A program made the position numbers and the translations under genes. A DNA stretch of 64,000 nucleotides, from positions 62,001 to 126,000 of the forward strand of contig JANQQR010000025.1 in assembly GCA_028289195.1 (NCBI GenBank), written 5' to 3'. Positions 37,501 through 48,377 of this stretch are shown here, piece by piece (position 1 is the stretch's first letter; each line of letters starts with the position of its first letter). This DNA comes from Phycisphaerales bacterium. GTDB taxonomy: Bacteria; Planctomycetota; Phycisphaerae; Phycisphaerales; UBA1924. Below the pieces are notes generated by a model. It was not told the DNA's origin. It saw only the letters and a program-made list of their open reading frames with translations, and ran no database searches.

Positions 37501-39243
37501 ATGGCACGATCCAGCAAACGCCTCGGCGAGATCATGGTCCTCCAGGGCTCGGTCTCCAAGGACCAGGTCGAGACCGCCCTCGGGATGCAGAAGGGCGCGG
37601 CCAAGCGCATCGGCGAGCTCCTCATCGAGATCGGCGCCGCCGAAGACGAGCACGTCGCCAAGGCGCTCGCCCGCCAGTACCGCATGGAGTACGTGGACCC
37701 CCACGACCCCGAGCTCTCCGAGAAGATCGACATCGAGGCCATCCCCGATGACCTCATCAAGAAGCACCACATCCTCCCGCTCGGCAAGGCCAACGGGCGC
37801 CTGCAGCTGATCGTCCACGATCCCAAGGACATCGAGCTGCTCGACATGCTCCGCTTCCGCCTGAACCTCGAGATCGACCCCAAGGTCGCCGCCCGCTCGA
37901 AGATCAAGAGCTACCTCGAGCAGAGCGCACCGCAGCCCTCGATGGCCGGCGCCGCCGAGCAGGAATCGCTGCTCACCGATTCGATCGACAAGTCCATGGA
38001 CAAGTCGGTCGACTCGTCGATCGACCAGGCCGCCGAGTCGGCCCCGATCATCAAGCTCTGCTCCCGCATCATCATCGAGGGCGTCAAGGGCCGCGCATCG
38101 GACATCCACATCGAACCGATGGCCGACCGCGTCCGCCTCCGCTACCGCATCGACGGCGTCTGCGTCGAGCGCGACAACCTCCCCAAGCGCATGCAGAACG
38201 CGGTGCTCGCCCGCTTCAAGCTGATGGCCAGCCTGAACATCGCCGAGAAGCGCATCCCTCAGGACGGCCGCATCAAGATGCCCGTCGACGACGCGACCAT
38301 CGATTTCCGCGTCAGCTCGTGCCCGGCCTACCACGGCGAATCGATCGTCCTGCGTATTCTCCGCCCGGACTCCGTCCGGATCGGTCTGGAGAACATCGGG
38401 TTCGAGGCCGACAACCTCGAGATCTTCCACCGGATCATCCGCAAGCCCAACGGCATCTTCCTGGTCACCGGGCCCACCGGCTCGGGTAAGACGACCACGC
38501 TCTACTCGGCCCTGGACATCCTCAACCGGCCCGACAAGAAAATCATCACCGCCGAGGACCCGATCGAATACGCGTTCACGGGCATCAACCAGTGCCAGGT
38601 CCGCGAGAGCATCGGCCTCACCTTCTCGAGCGTGCTCCGCGCCATGCTCCGCCAGGCACCCAACATCATCCTGGTCGGCGAAATCCGCGATAAGGAAGTC
38701 GCCGAGGTGGCGATCCAGGCCGCCCTGACCGGCCACCTCGTGTTCAGCACGCTCCACACCAACGACGCCCCCAGCGCCATCACCCGACTCGTCGACATGG
38801 GCGTCAAGCCCTTCCTCGTCGCCTCGTCGATCCAGGCCGTCATGGGCCAGCGCCTCATCCGCGTCGTGTGCCAGAAGTGCAAGCAGCCGGATCCCAACCC
38901 GGATCCCAAGTTCCTCCACCTCGCGGGCGTCACCGCCGAGGACGTCGAGAAGTACACGATCTACAAGGCCAACGGCTGCGAGGTCTGCAACGGCTCCGGA
39001 TACAAGGGCCGCAAGGCCATCTTCGAGCTGATGACTATGAACTCGCGCATCCGCGACCTCGCCTTCAACCAGGCGTCCGTCTCCGATCTGCGGAAGGCCG
39101 CGATCGACAACGGCATGCGATCCCTCGTGAAGGACGGCCGCCTCAAGATCATCAACGGCGTCACCACGCCGGAAGAGATCGCCCGCATCACGCAGGTCGA
39201 AGGCCTGCTCGTGCCGCACGACGACGAGGAAGAAGAAAGCTAA
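37501..39243 (+). CDS. pilB: PilB/GspE-type assembly ATPase (first copy)
   Basis: A 580-residue secretion ATPase. The N-terminal MshEN-type domain (about 1-140, MARSSKRLGEIMVLQG and RIGELLIEIG) is followed by a Ser/Asp/Lys-rich linker (about 150-180, SIDKSMDKSVDSSIDQ). The catalytic core has GRASDIHIEP, Walker A GPTGSGKT (324-331, K330), the Asp box ITAEDPIEY, Walker B LVGEIRDKEV and the His box GHLVFSTLHTND. A zinc-binding cysteine set lies at C457, C460, C493 and C496 (VCQKC and CEVC). It would power pilus or pseudopilus extension. pilT follows after 29 nt. A second paralogue begins at 40616. Confidence 0.93.
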   Translation: MARSSKRLGEIMVLQGSVSKDQVETALGMQKGAAKRIGELLIEIGAAEDEHVAKALARQYRMEYVDPHDPELSEKIDIEAIPDDLIKKHHILPLGKANGRLQLIVHDPKDIELLDMLRFRLNLEIDPKVAARSKIKSYLEQSAPQPSMAGAAEQESLLTDSIDKSMDKSVDSSIDQAAESAPIIKLCSRIIIEGVKGRASDIHIEPMADRVRLRYRIDGVCVERDNLPKRMQNAVLARFKLMASLNIAEKRIPQDGRIKMPVDDATIDFRVSSCPAYHGESIVLRILRPDSVRIGLENIGFEADNLEIFHRIIRKPNGIFLVTGPTGSGKTTTLYSALDILNRPDKKIITAEDPIEYAFTGINQCQVRESIGLTFSSVLRAMLRQAPNIILVGEIRDKEVAEVAIQAALTGHLVFSTLHTNDAPSAITRLVDMGVKPFLVASSIQAVMGQRLIRVVCQKCKQPDPNPDPKFLHLAGVTAEDVEKYTIYKANGCEVCNGSGYKGRKAIFELMTMNSRIRDLAFNQASVSDLRKAAIDNGMRSLVKDGRLKIINGVTTPEEIARITQVEGLLVPHDDEEEES

Positions 39244-39272
39244 TCACCCGCGCCCACTGAGGAGCACGCGTC

Positions 39273-40385
39273 ATGTCAACCATGCAGATCGACCGTCTAC
39301 TCGACACGGTCATCAAGCTCGGAGCCGCCGACCTCCACCTCACCGTCGGCCGCAAGCCGACCCTCCGCCTCCACGGCGGCCTCAAGAACCTCGACACCAA
39401 GGTCCTCGAGCCCGACGACATGGTGACGCTCATGAAGGCCGTCACCCCCGAGCGCGGCCAGCAGGAACTCCAGGAAGTCGGCTCGTGCGACTACGGTTTC
39501 GCCTACGGCGACGCCGGGCGCTTCCGCGTGTCGGTCTTCCGCCAGCGTGGCGATCTGGCCATGGTGCTCCGGCTCATCCCCAGCCGGCTCCTGACCTTCG
39601 AGCAGATCGGCCTGCCGGTCCAGAGCAAGGACCTGATCCGGCGCCCCAGAGGCCTCTTCCTCGTGACCGGCCCGACCGGTTCCGGCAAGACGACGTCGCT
39701 CGCGACCATGATCGACTACGTCAACGCCAACTACGAGAAGCACATCATCACGATGGAAGACCCCATCGAGTACTACCACTACCACAAGAAATGCATCGTG
39801 AATCAGCGCGAGGTCGGCGTCGATACCCCGACCTTCTCAGAGGCCCTCCGGCGCGCCCTTCGTCAGGACCCCGACACCATCCTCGTCGGCGAAATGCGTG
39901 ACCTCGAGACGATCGAGGCCGCCATCCGCGCTGCCGAGACGGGCCACCTCGTGTTCGGGACGCTCCACACCACCGGCGCCGCAAAGACGATCGACCGTAT
40001 CGTCGACGCCTTCCCCGTCACCCAGCAGAACCAGATCCGGGTCCAGCTCTCGACGGCCCTCCTCTGCGTCCTCAGCCAGGTGCTCCTGGGACGCATCGAC
40101 CAGCCCGGCGTCGTCGCCGGCTACGAGTTCCTCGTGGTGACCCCGGCCATCGCCAACCTCATCCGCGACAACAAGAGCTTCCGCATCGACTCGGCCATCC
40201 AGACCGGCAAGAAGTTCGGCATGCAGCTCCTCGACGAGCACCTCTGGGACCACTACATCTCCGGGCGCGTCTCGGCAGAAGAGATGGTCGACAAGTGCAA
40301 GAACCCCCAGGATCTGACGGACCGGATCCACAAGCTGGGGCGGAAGGTCGGTCGCGCCGAGCTCGACGAGGAAGAAGAAGACTAA
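39273..40385 (+). CDS. pilT: PilT-type retraction ATPase
   Basis: A 370-residue PilT. The N-terminal PAS-like segment is LGAADLHLTVGRKPTLRLHG. Walker A is GPTGSGKT (133-140, K139), the Asp box is ITMEDPIEY, Walker B is LVGEMRDLET and the His box is GHLVFGTLHTTGA. The PilT-specific motif is AIANLIRD (292-299; AIRNLIRE in classical PilT). GAGGAG precedes the ATG. It depolymerises pili, driving retraction and twitching motility. Its presence argues that at least part of this locus serves a retractable type IV pilus rather than a pure type II secretion system. An acidic tail (DEEEED) ends the protein. Confidence 0.94.
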   Translation: MSTMQIDRLLDTVIKLGAADLHLTVGRKPTLRLHGGLKNLDTKVLEPDDMVTLMKAVTPERGQQELQEVGSCDYGFAYGDAGRFRVSVFRQRGDLAMVLRLIPSRLLTFEQIGLPVQSKDLIRRPRGLFLVTGPTGSGKTTSLATMIDYVNANYEKHIITMEDPIEYYHYHKKCIVNQREVGVDTPTFSEALRRALRQDPDTILVGEMRDLETIEAAIRAAETGHLVFGTLHTTGAAKTIDRIVDAFPVTQQNQIRVQLSTALLCVLSQVLLGRIDQPGVVAGYEFLVVTPAIANLIRDNKSFRIDSAIQTGKKFGMQLLDEHLWDHYISGRVSAEEMVDKCKNPQDLTDRIHKLGRKVGRAELDEEEED

Positions 40386-40615
40386 CCCCCGCCCGGAGGC
40401 CAGAGGCGTCGATCGGATCCGGAGTATTCGGGTTCTGATAGATGCCAACCGGCCCCTGTGCAGGCCATTAACGCATTGAAAAACAAGTGTCGCATCATCT
40501 GAAACGCGGCATTTCAGGATACTGCTCGGAACTCACGATTCACTCGAGCGAACCGCCTTGGTAGTCTCTTTCGACTCGCCGAGGCGTTTCGTCATCCCGG
40601 AGACGGTGGCTGCCC
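40386..40615. other. 230-nt intergenic region before the second pilB operon
   Basis: No gene is seen. It is more AT-rich than its surroundings around 40470-40560. It holds a short inverted repeat CTGAAA/TTTCAG (40499-40504 and 40512-40517) and a -10-like GATACT at 40518-40523 without a clear -35. It probably carries the promoter of the 40616-54712 operon. Confidence 0.4.
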
Positions 40616-42370
<1,755 letters not shown>

Positions 42371-42415
42371 TCGATCCGCACCGGACCATGACGTCCGGGC
42401 GGAGGAGGCGCGACA

Positions 42416-43729
42416 ATGGCGACGTTCCAGTACGAGGCACTCGACAAGTCGGGCAAGCGTCAAAAGGGCGCGATCGATGCCGGCACCAGCGAAGAGGCCA
42501 TCCAGAAGATCAAGCTCCAGCAGCTGTTCCCGACCTCGGTCCGCGAGCAGAAGGCCAAGAAGGGCTCGTCCTCCGGCGGCGAGGAAGGCCCGGTCGACAA
42601 GAACGACCTGCTGGCGCAGATGGACGACTCGAAAAAGAAGAAGAAGCGCGGCGGCTTCTCCATCGGTGGTGTCAACAAGAAGGCCCTGACCACTTTCACC
42701 CGACAGCTTTCGACGCTGCAGGACGCCGGCCTGCCGCTCCTCCGCTCGCTCCAGATCCTCGAGAGCCAGCAGAAGCCCGGCAAGCTCAAGAACGTGCTCA
42801 TCGGCGTCGTCGAAGAGGTCGAGGGCGGCGCGTCGCTCTCTGACGCGATGGCCAAGCAGCCCAAGGCGTTCGACACGCTCTACTGCAAGATGGTCGCCGC
42901 CGGCGAGATCGGCGGCGTGCTCGACGTCATCCTCCAGCGACTCAGCGAGTTCATGGAGAAGGCCGAACGTCTGAAGCGCAAGATCAAGGGTGCGCTGATC
43001 TACCCGATCTCCGTCATCCTGATCGCGCTGCTCATCGTCGCCGGCATCATGTACTTCATCATCCCGAAGTTCCAGGAGATCTTCACAGACTTCGAGGTCG
43101 AACTGCCCGCCCTCACGCAGCTGCTGATCTCCACCAGCGACTGGGTCGCCGGCAGCATGCCCGGCCAGAACATCCCGGGCATCATCATCATCCTTCCCGC
43201 GCCGGTCCTGATCTTCATCGGCTTCAAGATGCTCCGCAAGCTCCGATTCGGGCGCGCGGTGACCGACTACGCCCTGCTCTACAGCCCCATCCTCGGCAAG
43301 CTCATCCGCAAGACAACGATCGCCCGCTTCACACGCACGCTCGGCACCCTCGTCGCCGCCGGCGTGCCCATCCTCGAGGCCGTGACGATCACCAAGGAAA
43401 CCTGCGGCAACTACGTCTTCGAGAAGGCGCTCGGCGCAGTCCATGACTCGATCCGCGAGGGCGAGACCTTCGCCGGCCCGCTCCGAGCAGCCAAGGTCTG
43501 CGACGCCATCGTCGTCAACATGATCGACGTCGGCGAGGAGACGGGCGACATGGACACCATGCTCATGAAGATCGCCGACAACTACGACGAAGAGGTCGAC
43601 GTCGCCGTCGCCTCGCTCGTCTCTCTCATCGAGCCGCTCATGGTCGTCGGCCTCGGCGGCATGATCGGAACCATCGTCGTCGCGATGTTCCTCCCACTCG
43701 TTTCGATGATCGAAAGCCTCCAGGGCTGA
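42416..43729 (+). CDS. pilC: PilC/GspF-type inner-membrane platform protein
   Basis: A 437-residue polytopic protein behind GGAGGAGG. The N-terminal cap is MATFQYEALDKSGKRQKG. A Ser/Gly/Lys-rich insert (about 50-88) precedes the first T2SSF repeat (about 90-215, TTFTRQLSTLQDAGLPLL and CKMVAAGEIGGVLD). Membrane helices lie near 196-216 and 253-273. The second repeat (about 296-420, ARFTRTLGTLVAAGVPIL and NMIDVGEETGDMD) ends in a third helix near 408-430. It anchors the ATPase and extracts pilins from the membrane. It sits between pilB and the pseudopilins with gaps of 45 and 17 nt. Confidence 0.94.
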   Translation: MATFQYEALDKSGKRQKGAIDAGTSEEAIQKIKLQQLFPTSVREQKAKKGSSSGGEEGPVDKNDLLAQMDDSKKKKKRGGFSIGGVNKKALTTFTRQLSTLQDAGLPLLRSLQILESQQKPGKLKNVLIGVVEEVEGGASLSDAMAKQPKAFDTLYCKMVAAGEIGGVLDVILQRLSEFMEKAERLKRKIKGALIYPISVILIALLIVAGIMYFIIPKFQEIFTDFEVELPALTQLLISTSDWVAGSMPGQNIPGIIIILPAPVLIFIGFKMLRKLRFGRAVTDYALLYSPILGKLIRKTTIARFTRTLGTLVAAGVPILEAVTITKETCGNYVFEKALGAVHDSIREGETFAGPLRAAKVCDAIVVNMIDVGEETGDMDTMLMKIADNYDEEVDVAVASLVSLIEPLMVVGLGGMIGTIVVAMFLPLVSMIESLQG

Positions 43730-43746
43730 GCCCGAGAGCGATACCC

Positions 43747-44775
43747 ATGCACGATCCTGCACCCAATCACAGGCCTTCTGCGCGCACAGCAAGGGCATTC
43801 ACGATCATCGAGCTGCTCCTCGTGGTCGCGATCATCGGTGTCCTCGTCTCGCTGGTCATCGTCTCGCTCTCCGGCGTGCTCCGCACGAGCAACAACGGCC
43901 TGGCGGCGCGCCAGCTCCAGACGGTCGCGACGGCGATCCAGCAGTTCGAGAACGACCTGGGCTACATCCCGCCGCTCATGGTCCCAAGCGAGGACGAGCA
44001 GAACGTGGTGGTCGACCCGCTCAAGCAGGGCAACTCCAACCAGGTGCTCACCGAGCTGCGCCGCAACCGCTACATGAGCGAGTACTCCCTGGTCATGTAC
44101 CTCGTCGGCGCCGGCGATATCGACGGCGACGAGCCGTCCACCCAGCGCCAGGGCGTCAACACCGACGAGGACGACGGCCTCGCCGGCCCGGGCATCCGCA
44201 ACCCCGGCCCCGACCGCTCCTGGGGAGGCGCGACCAATCGCAGCCTGCAGCGGAACTCCGACACCGCCACCAAGACCGGGCGCACCTACGGCCCGTACCT
44301 CGACCCGGCCGACGTCAGCGAACTCCTGGCGCTCGACGAGAACACCGGGCTGTTCCGCCTCGTCGACCCCTGGGACCAGCCCATCCGCTACTACTCGGGC
44401 TGGCCGACGCTCCGCCCCGATCCCAACAACTCCTCGAGGCGCATCCCTTCCGTCGAGTTGGTTCCCGTCGAGCTCCGCAGCGAGCGCGGCGTGCGCACCC
44501 AGGTCGAGAACGGCGGCACACCCAGCGACGCCGACCTCGAGCTCGAGCGCACGGCGCTCAACTCGCGATACATGCTCCTCTCCGCCGGCGAGCCGACCGA
44601 CTTCGACACCTCGGGGAACCCGGTCCCGCAGTTCGGCGAGACAAACGAGCAGGGCGCCGAGATCCAGGGCGGCCTGTCGGAGGCGGACTGGGAGCTCGAC
44701 CTTTCCTCCGCAACGATCGACGAGGCCGAGTACCTCTACTCCCGCCTCCGCAGCAACATCAGGGAGGGACGATGA
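43747..44775 (+). CDS. GspG/pilin-like prepilin, large
   Basis: A 342-residue prepilin. The leader ends ...TARA and the mature N-terminus would be FTIIELLLVVAIIGVLVSLV with E5 present; the residue before cleavage is Ala rather than Gly. The following helix (LQTVATAIQQFENDLGYIPPL) is the classic GspG/pilin N-terminal helix and start of the head. The C-terminal head is much larger than usual (GspG is about 140 residues) and rich in Asp, Arg and Pro. As first pseudopilin after pilC it may be the major subunit of the filament. Its TGA overlaps the next ATG by 4 nt (ATGA). Confidence 0.85.
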   Translation: MHDPAPNHRPSARTARAFTIIELLLVVAIIGVLVSLVIVSLSGVLRTSNNGLAARQLQTVATAIQQFENDLGYIPPLMVPSEDEQNVVVDPLKQGNSNQVLTELRRNRYMSEYSLVMYLVGAGDIDGDEPSTQRQGVNTDEDDGLAGPGIRNPGPDRSWGGATNRSLQRNSDTATKTGRTYGPYLDPADVSELLALDENTGLFRLVDPWDQPIRYYSGWPTLRPDPNNSSRRIPSVELVPVELRSERGVRTQVENGGTPSDADLELERTALNSRYMLLSAGEPTDFDTSGNPVPQFGETNEQGAEIQGGLSEADWELDLSSATIDEAEYLYSRLRSNIREGR

Positions 44776-45632
44776 CACGCACACCGATTCACTCCAGGTC
44801 CAGCACGCGGGCCTCGCGGGGATTCACGCTGCTCGAGCTGCTCATCGTGGTGGCTGTGATCGCGCTGCTCATCGGCCTCATCGTGTCGGTGGGCGCCGCG
44901 GTCATCAGCGGACGCTCGACGACCGTCACGCAGAACATCCTGTTCTCGCTCGACCGCGCCCTCGATGAGTACCGCAACGAGGTCGGCGCCTTCCCGCGCT
45001 ACAGCACCGGTGATTACGACGAGACCCCCGGCAAGAGCTACTCCGAGACCGACTTCGTCCAGTACCGCGGCTCGCGCCACCCCGAACGCCCCGACGCCTC
45101 GGTGTTCGTGCGCCAGTCGCAGGGAGTCGGCGTCGTCGATTCGATCATCAGCGGCCTGCCCGCGCAGTTCCTGATGACCACGGAGAACGTCTACTCCACC
45201 GCGCCGGGCGAGGTGCCCTCCGGCGGACGCGTCACCGTCGAGCCCGAGGACAACGACGAAGACCTCTCCCCCTCGATCATCGATTCCTGGGGCATCCCCC
45301 GCGAGGAGTGGATCACGATCCCAAGCTCCAACTCCGAGCCCTGGCCGATCGCCAGGCAGCAGCTCATCTACTACGTGCACCCCGACAACCCGCTCGCCCA
45401 GGACCTCTTCGGGCAGTGCGTGAACCGGCGCCCGTACTTCGTCTCCGCCGGACCCGACCGGGCCTACGGCTTCCGCAACGAGACCGACCCGCAGGAGGCC
45501 GGCGAGTCGATCGACGAGTACCGCGAGCGCGTGCACTCGCTGCTCGACGACAACATCTACTCCTACGGCGTCGGCGACTTCAACCAGTCCGAGGACTTCT
45601 TCGACGACTTCCGAACGAGCGACGCCGAATGA
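44772..45632 (+). CDS. second GspG-like prepilin
   Basis: A 286-residue prepilin with leader ending TRASRG and mature start FTLLELLIVVAVIALLIGLI (E5, Gly at -1). The segment SLDRALDEYRNEVGAFPRYSTG continues the amphipathic helix. The head is acidic and rich in Tyr, Pro and Asp, and ends QSEDFFDDFRTSDAE. It overlaps both neighbours by 4 nt (ATGA at 44772 and 45629), so translation is coupled. The function as major or minor subunit cannot be told. Confidence 0.85.
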   Translation: MTRTPIHSRSSTRASRGFTLLELLIVVAVIALLIGLIVSVGAAVISGRSTTVTQNILFSLDRALDEYRNEVGAFPRYSTGDYDETPGKSYSETDFVQYRGSRHPERPDASVFVRQSQGVGVVDSIISGLPAQFLMTTENVYSTAPGEVPSGGRVTVEPEDNDEDLSPSIIDSWGIPREEWITIPSSNSEPWPIARQQLIYYVHPDNPLAQDLFGQCVNRRPYFVSAGPDRAYGFRNETDPQEAGESIDEYRERVHSLLDDNIYSYGVGDFNQSEDFFDDFRTSDAE

Positions 45633-46825
45633 CACACACGCTCCGGACATCCCGCCAGCGCGCCTTCACGCTCGTCGAGCTGCTCGTCGTGATCGGCATC
45701 ATCGTGGTCATCGCGACCGCCATGCTGCCCGCATTCGGGCGCATTATCTCGTCGCAGAACTTCGCCACGGCGGTCAACAGCGTGACCACGACCCTCGGCA
45801 ACGCCCGCGCCGTTGCGCTTTCCAGCCAGCTGCCGTCGGCCGTGTCGTTCCACTACGACCTCGAGACCGGCACCTACTCGCTCGAGACGCTCCAGCAGTA
45901 CTCGTCGCAGGCGACCCTCACCGATCCCTTCTCGCAGACCCTCGATCCCGACATCGAGTTCTACGCGCTCTCGTTCCGCCCCGCGATCGGAAGCGTGGCC
46001 GTCGACCTGCCCTCGGGCACCGGCGTGTTCGGCCTCTCGTTCCAGCACGAGCGGGGCACCACCGAGAGCGGCGCCGTCCGCGACCGTCAGCGACTCGACC
46101 AGAAGCACGGGCGTGGCACCTCGCAGTGGTATGCCGGCGAGGTCGTCAACGGCTCCGAGGCGGACAGCGACGACTGGATCATCCCCTGGGTGTTCCCGCG
46201 CAGCGATCCCCGCATGTTTACCGCCTCGAACGGTCAGGACTTCGGCCTGGACCCCTGGGACGAACTCACCGGTCTGGAGACCGACCTCACCTCTACCGAG
46301 GCCCAGGAAGCCGTCCGCCACGCCAACTCGTTCGCCGTCATCTTCGGCGCCGACGGGCGGGCGCGCTCGACGATGAGCGTCGGCGGACGCGAGTACCGCA
46401 ACTTCTACATCGAGCTGCCCGAGGAGCCCTACCAGGACAACCTCGACGACGGCGACCCCAACTTCCGAGTCCCCTACGACAACGACCTGCAGTTCGATCC
46501 CGACGTGATCAGCCCCAGCGGTCGCGAGGACGGGCGGCGCAACGAGGAGATCATGCTCCGCGCCGTCGACCAACTCGCCGTCGTCGATCTCGCGCAGCTG
46601 CAGGAGGGCGTCGGCGTCCGGCGCCCCTGGCTCGCCCGCTACAACGGCGGCTCTCCCGCCAGCAACAACTACGCCCCCGTCCCCGACTGGGCCCGCGACC
46701 AGGGCCTGATCTCGGATTCCGACGGCCAGCTCGTGCGCAACACCAGCCGCTGGATCGATCGCAACGCCGAGATCATCGGGTTCAACCGCTACACCGGAAA
46801 CGTCATCAGGAGGTCCGCGCGATGA
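45629..46825 (+). CDS. GspH/FimT-like pseudopilin, large
   Basis: A 398-residue prepilin starting at the ATG overlapping the previous stop; the frame extends upstream inside the preceding gene but without support. The leader ends RQRA and the mature start is FTLVELLVVIGIIVVIATA (E5, Ala at -1). The helix continues to TLGNARAVALSSQLPSAVSF, a pattern typical of GspH/FimT minor pseudopilins. The head (about 340 residues) is more than double the usual size and contains an SVGGREYRNFYIELP strand pair. It is coupled to the next gene by ATGA, whose ribosome-binding site AGGAGG (46808-46813) lies inside this gene. Confidence 0.85.
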   Translation: MTHTLRTSRQRAFTLVELLVVIGIIVVIATAMLPAFGRIISSQNFATAVNSVTTTLGNARAVALSSQLPSAVSFHYDLETGTYSLETLQQYSSQATLTDPFSQTLDPDIEFYALSFRPAIGSVAVDLPSGTGVFGLSFQHERGTTESGAVRDRQRLDQKHGRGTSQWYAGEVVNGSEADSDDWIIPWVFPRSDPRMFTASNGQDFGLDPWDELTGLETDLTSTEAQEAVRHANSFAVIFGADGRARSTMSVGGREYRNFYIELPEEPYQDNLDDGDPNFRVPYDNDLQFDPDVISPSGREDGRRNEEIMLRAVDQLAVVDLAQLQEGVGVRRPWLARYNGGSPASNNYAPVPDWARDQGLISDSDGQLVRNTSRWIDRNAEIIGFNRYTGNVIRRSAR

Positions 46826-48369
46826 CCCGCCGCGCACCCAGCCCCGCGCGCTCCCGCGCCGGATTCACGCTCACCGAGGTGCTGATGGCCGCGTTCATCA
46901 TCGCCCTCGGCGTGCTCGGCCTGCTCGCGCTCTTCGCCGGCGCCGCCCGCCAGCAGCAGGGGGCCTCGCTGACCACCCAGTCGGTGTTCCTGTTCAACAG
47001 CGCCCGCGCCATCGTTTCGCCCAAGCTCGGCGACCTCGAGTTCCCCGACGGCCTCCCGCTGAACGACCGCCCGGTCGACGGCATCTGGGAGCGCATCCCG
47101 CTCGACGACGACACACCCGGCGGCGACGACCCGACCTACGCGCTCACGCTCAAGCGCAACGCCAACCAGTGCGAGGACACAAACCCCTACTTCCTCCGCA
47201 ACTTCGTCAAGGGCGGCACCAACGGGCTCGTGCTCTACTCCGGACCCGAGGACCCCAACGCCAGCCTGGGCCCCGGCCGGGTCGACGAGTTCGCGCCGTT
47301 CGACATCCGGCGCAACTCCGCGATCTGGGGCTCGTTCGCGCGACTCCCCATCCGGGGCGTCGACCCCGAGACCGTCGTCGTCGACGTGATCCTCGAGGAC
47401 GCCTTCAGCGGCGACCGCCGGATCGTTCGGTTCTTCCGCAGCCCCGGCCTGAACTACGCGGGCTACCCCGGCGAGAACCCCACAAACGGGCGCTTCATTC
47501 TGCCGGTGGCCGGCGCGGAAGTCGATCCCCCGTCCGACCTCCAGACCTACATCGTGCTGGACGCTCAGACCTGCGACGCCAACCCGTTCCAGCCCCGCGC
47601 CGACTTCATCGAGATGGATCTCCGGCGCACGCCGCCGACCGGCCTGGCCATCTTCTCGGGCATGAGGAACCAGGAGTTCGTCGCCGAGGTCCTCGTCCGG
47701 TCGGGTTCGGCGCGTATCCGCGATCTCGTCGGTCTCAACGATCGCATCCGGTTCCGCACCGATGAAACCGCCGAGTCCGGACGCCGCGCCGACATGGCCT
47801 ACTCCCTGCTCACCCGCAAGTCCGGCGCGCAGACCCAGGTCATGGCCATCAGCTACACGCTTGCGCCGACGGGGCGCGACGCCCGCTGGATCCCGCCCGA
47901 GCGCGTCCAAGACCTCGACGACCCGTTCGAAGAAACGCCGCCCCTCCGCGAGGTGCTCCTCGACCTCCGCTACGACGACAACCTCCAGCAGTACTACTTC
48001 GAGGCCGACGCCGACGACGACGATCGCTCCTGGGTCATGGTCCCCGGCCAGCAGATCCTCGTCATGGGACGCGTCAACAGCCCGACCGACATGCCCTATA
48101 CAAACCCCGGCCCCGGCGTGTACCCCGGAGCCGACGCAGCCGTGCGCATCACCCGCGTGCAGCGGCGCCTCGACGGAGGCGACACCGTCCTGCGGGGCTA
48201 CCTCAGCGCGGCGCCCCGCGCACGAGGCGCGTCCTACCTCAGCGTCGCCCAGCGCCAGAGCGGAGACCCGCGTGAGCTCCGCTGCGTCGCCGTCAACAGC
48301 TCCGTCCAAGCCCTCGAGAACGGCGGCACGTGGCTCCTCTCGCCGCTCAGCGCAGACCTCATCCGCTAG
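46822..48369 (+). CDS. GspI/PilV-like pseudopilin, large
   Basis: A 515-residue prepilin. The ATG at 46822 is fixed by AGGAGG and the 4-nt overlap. The leader ends SRAG and the mature start is FTLTEVLMAAFIIALGVLGL, with E5 and the EVL...ALGVLGL pattern typical of GspI/PilV. The head contains repeated strands and charged loops such as RADMAYSLLTRKSGAQTQVM. Normal GspI is about 120 residues. It probably forms part of the filament tip with the H-, J- and K-like subunits. Confidence 0.85.
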   Translation: MTRRAPSPARSRAGFTLTEVLMAAFIIALGVLGLLALFAGAARQQQGASLTTQSVFLFNSARAIVSPKLGDLEFPDGLPLNDRPVDGIWERIPLDDDTPGGDDPTYALTLKRNANQCEDTNPYFLRNFVKGGTNGLVLYSGPEDPNASLGPGRVDEFAPFDIRRNSAIWGSFARLPIRGVDPETVVVDVILEDAFSGDRRIVRFFRSPGLNYAGYPGENPTNGRFILPVAGAEVDPPSDLQTYIVLDAQTCDANPFQPRADFIEMDLRRTPPTGLAIFSGMRNQEFVAEVLVRSGSARIRDLVGLNDRIRFRTDETAESGRRADMAYSLLTRKSGAQTQVMAISYTLAPTGRDARWIPPERVQDLDDPFEETPPLREVLLDLRYDDNLQQYYFEADADDDDRSWVMVPGQQILVMGRVNSPTDMPYTNPGPGVYPGADAAVRITRVQRRLDGGDTVLRGYLSAAPRARGASYLSVAQRQSGDPRELRCVAVNSSVQALENGGTWLLSPLSADLIR

Positions 48370-48377
48370 GAACCCCC

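Noticed and set aside
40475-40523. A sigma-54 or strong sigma-70 promoter before the second pilB
   Set aside because: Only a -10-like GATACT and a TTGAAA at unsuitable spacing were found; listed only as an AT-rich intergenic region.
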